Shown here: one piece after another, positions 1-8,293 of the stretch
Position numbering within the stretch: position 1 is the first letter of the stretch
Layout of the letters: each line of letters starts with the position of its first letter
The notes under the pieces: model-generated
What the model was told of the DNA's origin: nothing
The model's database searches: none
The model's input: the letters and a program-made list of their open reading frames with translations, nothing else
Program-made: the position numbers and the translations under genes
Assembly: GCA_002500745.1 (NCBI GenBank)
Contig: DLST01000015.1
Location: 229,589-293,588 of the forward strand
Source: Sphingobacterium sp. UBA7855
Lineage (GTDB): Bacteria > Bacteroidota > Bacteroidia > Sphingobacteriales > Sphingobacteriaceae
DNA length: 64,000 nucleotides
Reading direction: 5' to 3'

Positions 1-70
1 TTTTATCTTTTTTAAAACTTTTACTCATATTTATAGGGTATTTTATCCTTTAACACATCAGAACTGTCAG

Positions 71-1279
71 TTATTTCAGTTTATTGATATGATAGACTTG
101 TGTTACTCCAGGATCAATTTCAGCACCTTTTTTAACGCTGTTGTTCTTAATGTTATATTCGTAGATAAACCACTTGGATGCGGGCGTTTTTACGGCGGTA
201 TAGAGATTGCCATCTTGAATCAAGTTGATAGTGGTCGTAGGGTCGCCACCTGTCATTTCGGCCAAGTTAGCAACGATTCTCTTATTGGCCACATCGATAA
301 CATATGGCCTGATATACGCTTTACCGTCTCCCAACCAAGCGAGATCACCGCCTTTTACGGCATAATCTTTCAGATCGTATAAGTAGCTTTTGTCAAATTC
401 CGTCTGTCCATTATTGACACGCAAGATCGCAAAAGTACCATCTGTTTTACCACGCGTCAAAAGATAAAGATTGTTGTTATCATCAAGAAAAGAATAGTTT
501 TCACGCTGCCAGTGACCAGCTACATAGCTCGTTCTGTCATCGCTCATGATATGACCGTTGGCCATACTTGGGTAATCGCAGATATAGGCGTAAGCTTTTG
601 TGTTGACAGGCTTATAATCGGAATCGTAGTAGAAAAATCCAAAATAGGCCTTGCCTCCAGCAACGCGCATACTGGTCACATTGAGGATCGTCGGATCGAC
701 CGTTCCATCTTTCTTATATACGGTGTAATCCAACATCGGGATCTGCGCTTTTAAAGTCTTATTCAGCGTCATATCCTTTGTGTTCATAAAATAAATATCT
801 TTTTCAAATATTTTTTTCTCTAGGTTGGCATCACTGGCTCCTGTACTTGTAAAGACAATTTCGTCGTTTGTGCTAAATTGGCTGGCAACTTTTCCAAGGT
901 AAAAATCACTCGGAAACGCATAATTATCTACTTCTTTGAATAGAAGCCCTTGCGGGGTTTGTACCAATTGGTGCTTACTGAAACGTGTACCATCGTTGGA
1001 CAGGTAATAATAACCATTAAAGATGTACGCGTAACCGGCATAGCGGGCTTGAGGTAAGTTGCCGGTAATGTCTACGCCCTTATTGTTGGCCGGCGATAAC
1101 AAGGTATCTTTCATAATCTCATCGGTCGTTAAAAGATAGGATCCATTTGCCGTAGCAACCCATACCGAATATTCTGTCGGTTCGGGTGTTGTCACCTCAG
1201 GCACATTCGGACTATCTTTGCAAGAAGCGAGCAGTAGTGCAGCGAATGCACAAAAACCAAATAATCTATTTTTTTTCAT
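71..1279 (-). CDS. DUF4374 domain-containing lipoprotein
   Basis: The 402-residue product begins with a lipoprotein signal peptide: a short basic start, a hydrophobic stretch, then LLLASC, so Cys20 should be lipidated. The rest resembles the DUF4374 family, predicted beta-propeller-like lipoproteins of Bacteroidota usually encoded beside TonB receptors of iron or siderophore loci. The gene starts 23 bp after the stop of the upstream TonB receptor, so the two are almost certainly one operon. A likely job is a surface or periplasmic accessory to the receptor, such as binding the ferric chelate; this is inferred from context. No catalytic motif is visible. The family call is by sequence resemblance only. 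Confidence 0.8.
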   Translation of the reverse strand: MKKNRLFGFCAFAALLLASCKDSPNVPEVTTPEPTEYSVWVATANGSYLLTTDEIMKDTLLSPANNKGVDITGNLPQARYAGYAYIFNGYYYLSNDGTRFSKHQLVQTPQGLLFKEVDNYAFPSDFYLGKVASQFSTNDEIVFTSTGASDANLEKKIFEKDIYFMNTKDMTLNKTLKAQIPMLDYTVYKKDGTVDPTILNVTSMRVAGGKAYFGFFYYDSDYKPVNTKAYAYICDYPSMANGHIMSDDRTSYVAGHWQRENYSFLDDNNNLYLLTRGKTDGTFAILRVNNGQTEFDKSYLYDLKDYAVKGGDLAWLGDGKAYIRPYVIDVANKRIVANLAEMTGGDPTTTINLIQDGNLYTAVKTPASKWFIYEYNIKNNSVKKGAEIDPGVTQVYHINKLK

Positions 1280-1302
1280 GATTATAAATGTTATTTTATT
1301 AA

Positions 1303-3711
1303 TTATAAAATTGAAACTCTAAGTTTTACATAAAATGCGCGCCCCGGTTTTTGAAGACGGAAGTTGTCGTAAGCGCGTTCATCAAAGATATTACGCGCCT
1401 CACCCGAGATATTATAGCGGTTGCGGTTCCAGGAATAGCTAAGCAGCAAGCTGTGTACCAATTGGGTAGGAATATAATTCTTGGAAGCCAGCGAGCCCAA
1501 ATGGCTGTCGCTCAAGTAAAACCATTTGGTATACTGTGTCGTCCAGTTGATCTGTGTACGGCTGCCTTTGCTGAACCAATCGTTTTGTGCAAAACCCAAA
1601 TCCAAATTACCATAGACCCATGGCCGATTTGGGATCTGATATCCATAAGTCGCACTCACTTGTTGATTATTTTCGTTGGTGTATTTCTGATTGTCGATGG
1701 CTCGGTCATAACTACCATTGAAGGTGGCAGTAACAATATCCTTATACCCGTAGCGTGCTTCGAAACTTCCGCCGTAGATCTTTACGCCCGGAATGTTGTA
1801 GTACTGAAATTTGTCCTGTCCATTGTCTGTTACAATGCGTGTATTTTGATAGTCTTTTGCCAAGCGATAAAAACCGGAGAGATCGAGATTGATAAAGTGG
1901 TTTTGGTTAAAGAAGGTATTGTAGTAAAAACCGCCATTGAGATTGTCGCTATTCTCGGGCTTTAGATCCCAATTGGAAAGAATATTAAAATTGTTACCAT
2001 ATATTGCTGTCATCTCGGGCAATTTATAGGCTCTTTCGGCAGAGAACTTTACGCCACCATCGTCGAATATCCGATAACGGGCAGCTATACTGTAGCCCGT
2101 ATTGCCCAAATAGTTTGTTTGTGTGACGATGTCGCCACTCACGTATTGATTATTATCGTCGTATTTTCGTTCGTCAATCTTTTGGTAGGTATCTATCCCA
2201 TAGTACTTAAAGGCAAGGTTGGCAACCAGTCGTTTGTCAAACCACTGACTTTGCCAGGCTAGACCAGCAATATGTTTAATCATATTTTTTGGTAATCCCG
2301 AAGTATTGTGATTTAAGATTTTATCATAGGTTTGACGGTCATTGGTACTGATATTATAATTTAGGTTTAAGCTCTGCGTGCGGCTCTCGTCAAAATCGTA
2401 GTTCAAATTTATTCTTCCAAGTAAACTACTGGTATTATCCCTTATATATTTCTCTCGGTTAGTGGAATTTCCGGTAGAATTGGTGATTGGACGGCCACCC
2501 CACTCATAGTTATAGGTTGCCGTATCCCTGTTGCGGGTAATGTCATAACCATAGTTGGCATATATATCGGCATAAAGGCGGTCTATTAGAAAGTTTTGTT
2601 TTTTGTAGCTAATGGTCGGCATAATGTAAGCCGATTCGGTCCAGTTGCCACCAAAAGGTTTGTTGATTGTGGCGCCGAGTTGATTTTGTTTATTGTTACC
2701 TGAATACGTCAGTCCTACGAAAAACTGATCGGCCCAGCTTTTATCCCGCAACCCGACCTCAATCTGACCCATACTTGAATAATAACGGTCATGAAAACGT
2801 CTGGCCTCGTCAATAGTGACAAATTTATTATCGATTACTTTTTGAATAAGGATTCCATACTTCTCCTCCGTATACATCTTGTAATCGTTGTCGGAATAAT
2901 TATAGAAAGCATTTGTACGAATCGAAAGCTTACTTTTGGGATTGGTGTACATGCCCACTAAAGATGCTTGGTGCGTATTAAAGGACCCATAACTGTAACT
3001 TAAGTCCAGGAAATGACGATTGCGTTGTTTTGTAATAATATTGACTGCACCACCAAGGGCGTCGGAGCCTAAAAACGCCGGAACCACACCTTTATAAATC
3101 TCGACGCGGTCGACCAGATTCACTGGGATATTATTCAACGACATTGCTGGCCCAAAATCATCCATAGGAACACCGTCGATATAAATTTTTGCAGCCAACC
3201 CATTGATCCGAAACACAAAATTGGATCCCAGTCCGCCATCTTCACGAATCGTGACACCGGGCGCAGTACGTAAAATCTGATTGACATTGGCTGTCTGATT
3301 GGCGTATCGGTTCATATCAATCACGCTGACATTAAACCCCGATCTTTTTATTTCGTTAACTCGACGTTGGTTTTCGGTCTGCCCCCTAACATTGGCCGTT
3401 TCAAGAACGCGTTCATCTCTCTTGAGCTGAATGTCTTTGTAATTCTCATTGCCTTTTAAAAGTGCGCTCTGTGCAATGTAACCGATAGAAGTTACTTCTA
3501 TCGTATAGGGTGGCTTAATGTCTACACGCAACTTATAAAACCCATCCAAATCTGTAGAGGTTCGGCTTTCTGTGCCCAGTATACTAACGGTAGCACCTTC
3601 AATTCCTTTTCCAAACAAATCTTTCACATAACCTGTAATGGTGCGCTGTGCTTGGACTGAGTTCGTGAAAACGAATAACAATATAATAACGATGTAGGAA
3701 GACTTAAACAT
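1303..3711 (-). CDS. TonB-dependent receptor, probably siderophore/iron type
   Basis: This is an 802-residue outer-membrane receptor. A signal peptide (residues 1-21, ending VQAQ) is followed by a carboxypeptidase-regulatory-like beta-sandwich (about 22-105), a plug domain (about 120-230, with the typical IYIDGVPMDD and VERVEIYKG-like segments) and a beta-barrel of about 570 residues ending in an aromatic-rich C-terminal strand. Length fits siderophore receptors rather than the roughly 1,000-residue SusC class. It is the first gene of an operon with the DUF4374 lipoprotein and is divergent from a PepSY membrane operon, which is why iron-chelate uptake is the best guess. The substrate cannot be read from sequence. 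A strong promoter lies about 110 nt upstream. Confidence 0.88.
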   Translation of the reverse strand: MFKSSYIVIILLFVFTNSVQAQRTITGYVKDLFGKGIEGATVSILGTESRTSTDLDGFYKLRVDIKPPYTIEVTSIGYIAQSALLKGNENYKDIQLKRDERVLETANVRGQTENQRRVNEIKRSGFNVSVIDMNRYANQTANVNQILRTAPGVTIREDGGLGSNFVFRINGLAAKIYIDGVPMDDFGPAMSLNNIPVNLVDRVEIYKGVVPAFLGSDALGGAVNIITKQRNRHFLDLSYSYGSFNTHQASLVGMYTNPKSKLSIRTNAFYNYSDNDYKMYTEEKYGILIQKVIDNKFVTIDEARRFHDRYYSSMGQIEVGLRDKSWADQFFVGLTYSGNNKQNQLGATINKPFGGNWTESAYIMPTISYKKQNFLIDRLYADIYANYGYDITRNRDTATYNYEWGGRPITNSTGNSTNREKYIRDNTSSLLGRINLNYDFDESRTQSLNLNYNISTNDRQTYDKILNHNTSGLPKNMIKHIAGLAWQSQWFDKRLVANLAFKYYGIDTYQKIDERKYDDNNQYVSGDIVTQTNYLGNTGYSIAARYRIFDDGGVKFSAERAYKLPEMTAIYGNNFNILSNWDLKPENSDNLNGGFYYNTFFNQNHFINLDLSGFYRLAKDYQNTRIVTDNGQDKFQYYNIPGVKIYGGSFEARYGYKDIVTATFNGSYDRAIDNQKYTNENNQQVSATYGYQIPNRPWVYGNLDLGFAQNDWFSKGSRTQINWTTQYTKWFYLSDSHLGSLASKNYIPTQLVHSLLLSYSWNRNRYNISGEARNIFDERAYDNFRLQKPGRAFYVKLRVSIL

Positions 3712-3821
3712 GTTCGTTTGGTAATAATTTCAGTTGTTTATCATGCCTTTTAAATAGTCACTCATTAAAAAAACGCAGTGCTATAGCGATCATTTGAAAG
3801 AGACTATTTTCATTGACGGCA

Positions 3822-3852
3822 CAAATATAAATTTATTTAGATTTATTACAAA
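3822..3852 (-). promoter_or_regulatory. Bacteroidota-type promoter for the TonB receptor operon
   Basis: On the minus strand TTTG (3852-3849) is followed after 19 nt by TATATTTG (3829-3822), an exact match to the Bacteroidota primary-sigma consensus TTTG-N19-TAnnTTTG. Transcription should start near 3818, giving a leader of about 107 nt before the ATG at 3711. The leader holds an inverted repeat (AATAGTC at 3753-3759 against GACTATT at 3802-3808). I could not identify a convincing Fur-like site in the spacer. Confidence 0.75.
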
Positions 3853-3962
3853 TAATAATTTCAATTAACGCTTATTGTTAAATTGAATAAAATACACTTA
3901 TAATGAGATATATACGTATATAAAAGAAGGGATTATTAAAGAGTAAATAATTTTTAGACGAG

Positions 3963-3992
3963 TTGTTAGAACAAATTTAATTGATATATTTG
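3963..3992 (+). promoter_or_regulatory. Bacteroidota-type promoter for the DUF3325/DUF3649/PepSY operon
   Basis: TTG at 3963-3965, 19 nt, then TATATTTG at 3985-3992 fit the -33/-7 consensus. The predicted start is near 3996, giving a leader of about 57 nt. That leader contains a 9-codon open frame (4004-4033, ATG to TAA) ahead of the first structural gene; nothing shows that it is translated. Together with the minus-strand promoter it fills most of the 341-bp divergent spacer 3712-4052. Confidence 0.7.
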
Positions 3993-4052
3993 CATAGTTT
4001 AAAATGAATCTAAATAAAAGCAGTGGTTTTTAATCGCTATAAATAGTCAACA

Positions 4053-4385
4053 ATGTATACGCTTTTACTCTTACTTATTTTCGCCGGAAGCTTTTGCTGG
4101 TACTGCTCATCCGAAAAGGTACGTATAAAAACAGGTGCATCTTTCATGGTCGCACTTGCAAAAAATAAGAGCCGCTCGAGGTTACTGGCCATGGTTATAC
4201 TCGGTCTTTCATGGATATGGACCATGTACTTGCAGGGGGTCCTTTCGGGAACATTGGCCTTTGGAGCATATACCATGGGATTCTTCAGCCTCATCGTGCT
4301 TTTGTGGCCCTATCGGTATTTTCAATGGAGACAACTGACCGTTATCCTGCTTCTTTCTTTGTTTTTTGAACTTTTTGTGTTTTAA
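4053..4385 (+). CDS. Small membrane protein, DUF3325-like
   Basis: This 110-residue protein is almost wholly hydrophobic, with about three transmembrane segments (roughly residues 1-17, 45-65 and 68-105, the last probably two short helices). Size, hydrophobic pattern and position resemble DUF3325 proteins, which in proteobacteria sit beside DUF3649 and PepSY genes in siderophore-reduction operons. It is the first gene of a tight three-gene operon; the next ATG is only 3 bp after this stop. The role is unknown. A partner or stabiliser of the PepSY reductase-like protein is inferred from the arrangement. The DUF assignment is by eye and should be confirmed by a profile search. Confidence 0.6.
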   Translation: MYTLLLLLIFAGSFCWYCSSEKVRIKTGASFMVALAKNKSRSRLLAMVILGLSWIWTMYLQGVLSGTLAFGAYTMGFFSLIVLLWPYRYFQWRQLTVILLLSLFFELFVF

Positions 4386-4388
4386 GAT

Positions 4389-4664
4389 ATGCCTGCCAAT
4401 AAAAAATATCTAAGCTCTCCTTTTCAACGTTTCCTCAAATTGACCGCTGGTTTCTTTGGAGGTTATTTTGTGATGCTATACTTCCACCTTTGCCTAACAA
4501 AAATATGCGATAAAACAGACATTTTAATTACGGCTTACGTCACGGGGTTTATCGCCTGGGCAATATTATTGCTCGTCGCCTTTCTGTCAAAAAGTGGTTG
4601 GCTGATATGGGGCATATACCTGTTTCTGATCGCTGTATGCTATAGCATCTTTATGTACCTGTAA
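4389..4664 (+). CDS. Small membrane protein, DUF3649-like
   Basis: This is a 91-residue protein with a basic, hydrophilic N-terminus (about 15 residues) and three hydrophobic segments (about 17-37, 46-65 and 70-91). The GGY near residue 25, followed later by a WAILLLVAF segment, resembles the DUF3649 pattern found in proteobacterial PepSY/DUF3325 operons. It lies between the DUF3325-like gene (3-bp gap) and the PepSY gene (10-bp gap), so the three are surely co-transcribed. Function is unknown; involvement in iron acquisition at the inner membrane is inferred only from the neighbours. Confidence 0.58.
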   Translation: MPANKKYLSSPFQRFLKLTAGFFGGYFVMLYFHLCLTKICDKTDILITAYVTGFIAWAILLLVAFLSKSGWLIWGIYLFLIAVCYSIFMYL

Positions 4665-4674
4665 TAACCTTATC

Positions 4675-6531
4675 ATGAATTTAAGACGTTATAATATCTA
4701 CTTCAATACGCATACAATCTCTGGGATAATCATTTGTGCCATTTTGTATGTGATTTTTTTTGCGGGATCTTTTTCTTTTTTTAAAAATGAAATCAATGCC
4801 TGGCAAAAAAACGAGTCCGACAAAGGTGAAAGCTACCAAAATATGGTTTTTGATCATCTCCTGGATTCTATTGCACAGATTAAAGAACTGAAAGGAAGGG
4901 ATATCACCTTTTACATGCAGCACAACGGTCATGCGAGTTATGTCAATATCGGCGCATCACAGGATACCTTGGTGGCCAATAAAGCAAAAGCTGTAGCGGC
5001 GCAAAAAGAATTGGCCGAAAAGAAACGACTGGCGACCGAAAATAAAGGTGCAGCGGTAAAAGATGCAAAGGCCAAAGATGAAAAAAAGAAAAGACGTGGC
5101 CGCGGGCGACGTGGAAACGAAGATTCGATGTATTTTTCTTATGACCTGGCCACTAAAAAATCGTCAGATTATAGCGATGGCTATACCATGGGTGAATTTT
5201 TGTATCGTCTTCACTTCTTAGCGCCGCTCAACCAAATTGGGATCAATATTGGCAGACCCTTTGGCTACACCCTTGCTGGGTTGGTATCGTTTATCTTCCT
5301 CTTTGCGCTGATCTCTGGTCTAATGCTCCATTGGGATAAAATCAAATCCAACTTCTTTGTCTTCCGACCCGGAAACAAATGGAAAACGGTATGGACCGAT
5401 ATGCATACGGCCCTTGGTGTGATCGGCTTCCCTTACCAGTTTATGTATGCCCTGACGGGAATCGTACTGATCGTAAACTCGGTATTGATTATTCCGTTTA
5501 GCAAATATCTTTATGATGGAAAGGAGGATCAAGTATATGAAGCCCTTGGCTATAGCGACAATACACAATATACGTATTTGTATGAGCCGCTCAACACTAG
5601 TTTCACCATGGGTAACTTCTTGGACAAGCTGGAAAGCAAATGGCCAAATAGCCATATGAACCGCATCTTTATCAAAAATTATGGAGACAAAAGCATGCAT
5701 GTGGTAGCGCTATATGATGCCGATATCGATAAAAACTTTGCCGGTTCAGGGAAAATTATCTATCGGGTGGCCGATGATAAAATCCTCTTTGAAAAATCGG
5801 CGGCGGAAAATGGTTCTTATCTAGATTATATGAAGGGATTTATTTACCGACTACATCTGGCAGATTTTGGTGGCTACCCCGTCAAGATTATCTATTTTGT
5901 ATTGGGTATCATGGGCTGTTTTGTGATCATATCGGGTATTCTGATCTGGCTGGTCGCAAGGGATAAAAATAATATTCCCAAACGCAAACGCGTCTTTAAT
6001 TTCTGGGCGGCCAATGTATTTATGGCGAGCTGCCTGACGATGTTTCCAATTACAGCAATGTGCTTTATTGCAGTCAAGCTGGCGACGAAAGTAGATCAGT
6101 CGTTTATATTCCATGTGTACTTCTATAGCTGGCTGGCTCTGGCTGTTTTTTATGTGATCCGGCGCAACATCGCAAAAACAAACTTAGAAACACTGCTGCT
6201 CGGCTCAATATTGTCTATTGCAATCCCAATGGTGAATGGCGTAAAAACGGGGAACTGGATCTGGGAAACTTATCGCGCAGGAGCAAACGATATTTTACTG
6301 GTGGATCTGCTCTGGTTGTCTTTGGGCATCATCGGCCTACTCATCTTTAAAAAGATGCTGCAAAACCAAAAAAAGGAAAATACGAATGGTAAAAAACCTA
6401 CGGGATCACCTTCCAACGGCCGCACGGACTTATCCGATAACAGCATTGTTGGCCCTACGACCGGTACAGCCAGTGCCATGCCGCTTAAGAGCACATTTGC
6501 CTTAAAAAACAAACCTGCTACAAAATCCTAA
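4675..6531 (+). CDS. PepSY-associated TM helix protein (PiuB/FoxB-like)
   Basis: This 618-residue inner-membrane protein has a first transmembrane helix at about 15-36, a periplasmic PepSY-type region, further helices near 195-220, 245-275 and 420-445, and a C-terminal four-helix block (about 460-565). PepSY-TM proteins of this kind (PiuB, FoxB, FhuE-linked) are thought to reduce or help release iron from siderophores after uptake. Two features are odd. Residues 100-150 are an Ala/Lys/Glu/Arg-rich charged insert ending in an Arg/Gly cluster. The last 50 residues are a polar, Asn/Ser/Thr/Lys-rich tail. It is the third gene of the operon starting at 4053, opposite the TonB receptor. Confidence 0.83.
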   Translation: MNLRRYNIYFNTHTISGIIICAILYVIFFAGSFSFFKNEINAWQKNESDKGESYQNMVFDHLLDSIAQIKELKGRDITFYMQHNGHASYVNIGASQDTLVANKAKAVAAQKELAEKKRLATENKGAAVKDAKAKDEKKKRRGRGRRGNEDSMYFSYDLATKKSSDYSDGYTMGEFLYRLHFLAPLNQIGINIGRPFGYTLAGLVSFIFLFALISGLMLHWDKIKSNFFVFRPGNKWKTVWTDMHTALGVIGFPYQFMYALTGIVLIVNSVLIIPFSKYLYDGKEDQVYEALGYSDNTQYTYLYEPLNTSFTMGNFLDKLESKWPNSHMNRIFIKNYGDKSMHVVALYDADIDKNFAGSGKIIYRVADDKILFEKSAAENGSYLDYMKGFIYRLHLADFGGYPVKIIYFVLGIMGCFVIISGILIWLVARDKNNIPKRKRVFNFWAANVFMASCLTMFPITAMCFIAVKLATKVDQSFIFHVYFYSWLALAVFYVIRRNIAKTNLETLLLGSILSIAIPMVNGVKTGNWIWETYRAGANDILLVDLLWLSLGIIGLLIFKKMLQNQKKENTNGKKPTGSPSNGRTDLSDNSIVGPTTGTASAMPLKSTFALKNKPATKS

Positions 6532-6550
6532 AATTTCCATATTCATAGTT

Positions 6551-6580
6551 GCAAAGGCGAGCTCTATAGCTCGCCTTTGC
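6551..6580. terminator. 13-bp perfect hairpin after the PepSY operon, no U-tract
   Basis: GCAAAGGCGAGCT (6551-6563) pairs perfectly with AGCTCGCCTTTGC (6568-6580) across a 4-nt loop. It lies 19 bp after the PepSY stop, between convergent genes, so a termination or 3'-end protection role is likely. No T-run follows on either strand. Just beyond it the 13-mer TTGACRCTAATTT occurs twice (6588-6600 and 6610-6622). Confidence 0.5.
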
Positions 6581-6695
6581 TATAGTGTTGACACTAATTT
6601 AGTATGCTATTGACGCTAATTTTTTCCTATCGTCCGACAAGTCTATTGATCAAGTTTTGCACAGCGCGGCCTGTGTACTTAGATCTATGCCAGAA

Positions 6696-7976
6696 TCAAT
6701 AGTTATATTTCTCCTTCCACTTATCCCGTAAACTTTGCCGTAATTTCTCCTCCTGTGGGTTTTTACCAGGTTCATATAATTTGACGCCACTGATTTCTTT
6801 CGGAAGAAATTCCTGGACAACAAAGTTTCCTGGATAGGCATGTGAATACTTGTATTCGGCACCGTAATTTAAGTTTTTCATCAACTTTGTTGGGGCATTA
6901 CGGATAGCCAAGGGTACAGATAGGTCACCGGTTTGTTTCACCAAGGCCTGTGCCTTATTAATGGCCTCATAAGAAGCATTGCTTTTGACCGAGGTAGCCA
7001 GGTAAATCACCGTCTGCGAAAGAATAATACGCGATTCGGGCCATCCAATCACGTTAACCGCCTGAAAACAGTTGTTGGCCAATAACAGGGCATTCGGGTT
7101 GGCATTGCCAATATCCTCCGAAGCCAAAATCAACAACCGCCGTGCAATAAAGGATGGATCTTCGCCACCTTCAATCATCCGCGCTAGCCAATATACCGCG
7201 GCGTTTGGGTCCGAACCGCGGATGGATTTGATAAAGGCGGATATAATATCGTAATGCTGCTCTCCTGCTTTGTCATAAATCGCCATATTCTGCTGTACCT
7301 GTTTCAGGACAAAGGCATTTGTGATCGGCTCTCGATGCAGTATGGCCGCATTGACCACCAGCTCCAGCACATTTAATAATTTACGTGCATCGCCACCTGA
7401 CAGCCGCAAGAGTGCCTCATACTCCTCAACAACGATCGCCTGTTTCTGCAGGTATTCATCTTCATGTAATGCTTTCTCGATCAGACCAATGAGATCTTGC
7501 TCGGAAAGATGCTCCAATACATACACTTGACATCGCGAGAGCAAGGCCGAAATAACCTCGAACGATGGATTTTCAGTGGTGGCACCAATAAGTGTCACCA
7601 ATCCGCGCTCAACTGCTCCTAATAGGGAATCCTGCTGCGATTTGGAGAAACGGTGAATCTCATCGATAAATAAAATAGGCTGGTCTTGGTTGAAGTTCAT
7701 CAGCCTTTCGGCCTTTTCGATCACTTCACGGATATCCTTCACCCCCGCCTGAATTGCACTTAATGAAAAGAAAGGTCGATCCAGTTCTTTGGCGATCAGT
7801 AAGGCCAAACTCGTTTTACCCACCCCCGGTGGCCCCCAAAGAATCATGGAAGGAATATTTTTTTGCTGAATGGCATGATAAAGCACTGCGTCGGGGCCGA
7901 CAATATGCTGCTGCCCCACATAAGCGCTCAATTGCCGTGGTCTAAGTCGTTCTGCTAATGGAATTCGTGTCGCCAT
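6696..7976 (-). CDS. rarA: Replication-associated recombination protein A (AAA ATPase, RarA/MgsA)
   Basis: This 426-residue AAA+ ATPase of the RarA/MgsA/WRNIP1 family acts at stalled or damaged replication forks. Visible motifs are Walker A GPPGVGKTSLA (about residues 45-55), Walker B FIDEIHRF (about 99-106), sensor-1 GATTENPSF, and the C-terminal tetramerisation/MgsA domain containing LASEDIGNANP and YKYSHAYPGN. Length is standard. The gene ends close to the convergent PepSY operon and its start is divergent from the repeat-bearing region of the TPR gene. Its ATG is only 4 nt from a TAACTTTG box, suggesting a leaderless mRNA. Confidence 0.95.
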   Translation of the reverse strand: MATRIPLAERLRPRQLSAYVGQQHIVGPDAVLYHAIQQKNIPSMILWGPPGVGKTSLALLIAKELDRPFFSLSAIQAGVKDIREVIEKAERLMNFNQDQPILFIDEIHRFSKSQQDSLLGAVERGLVTLIGATTENPSFEVISALLSRCQVYVLEHLSEQDLIGLIEKALHEDEYLQKQAIVVEEYEALLRLSGGDARKLLNVLELVVNAAILHREPITNAFVLKQVQQNMAIYDKAGEQHYDIISAFIKSIRGSDPNAAVYWLARMIEGGEDPSFIARRLLILASEDIGNANPNALLLANNCFQAVNVIGWPESRIILSQTVIYLATSVKSNASYEAINKAQALVKQTGDLSVPLAIRNAPTKLMKNLNYGAEYKYSHAYPGNFVVQEFLPKEISGVKLYEPGKNPQEEKLRQSLRDKWKEKYNY

Positions 7977-7980
7977 AGTA

Positions 7981-7988
7981 CAAAGTTA
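7981..7988 (-). promoter_or_regulatory. -7 box of rarA, 4 nt before its start codon
   Basis: Minus-strand TAACTTTG matches TAnnTTTG. Only 4 nt (7980-7977) separate it from the ATG at 7976, so the transcript would begin at or next to the start codon. I see no good -33 TTG at the usual 19-20 nt spacing, which lowers confidence. Confidence 0.45.
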
Positions 7989-8087
7989 TAAATTAAAAAT
8001 AGCACAGGGACTAAATATTTTAGTTTGACGCTTTAACATTTTTTCACACAATTTTTAGTCATATTTGCTCTATTATTTATGTAAATT

Positions 8088-8293
8088 GCTTTTGACAGCG
8101 CATGAGCAATATTAAAAGTTGTGCAAAAACAACGCTGAATTGCTCCAACAGTGAAGTTTATAGTAAACATTAATTGTGATGTAATCATTTGCTTTTGACA
8201 GCGCATGAGCAGTATTGAAAGTTGTCCAAAAACAACGCTGAATTGCTCCAATAGTGAAATTAATAGTAAGTATTAATTGTGATGTAATCATCA
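8088..8293. repeat. Tandem 103-bp repeat with nested hairpin, two copies
   Basis: Copy 1 is 8088-8190 and copy 2 is 8191-8293. They differ at about 10 of 103 positions, and copy 2 ends exactly at the base before the ATG of the TPR gene. Each copy holds a nested inverted repeat: an outer arm GAGCAAT (GAGCAGT in copy 2) against ATTGCTC, and an inner GTTGT against ACAAC. The outer-arm change in copy 2 turns an A-U pair into a G-U pair, so RNA pairing is kept. The stretch 7989-8087 shows only weak, partial similarity to the unit. No gene is supported here; small minus-strand frames through the repeats change frame between copies because 103 is not a multiple of 3. Confidence 0.85.

Noticed and set aside
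1351..1965. A 204-codon plus-strand frame opposite the TonB receptor
   Set aside because: It is antisense to a clear gene, with no family resemblance and no promoter or ribosome site.
3838..3900. A possible Fur-type operator in the divergent iron-locus spacer
   Set aside because: The region is A/T-rich with loose ATAATNATTA-like strings, but no 19-bp palindrome convincing enough to call.
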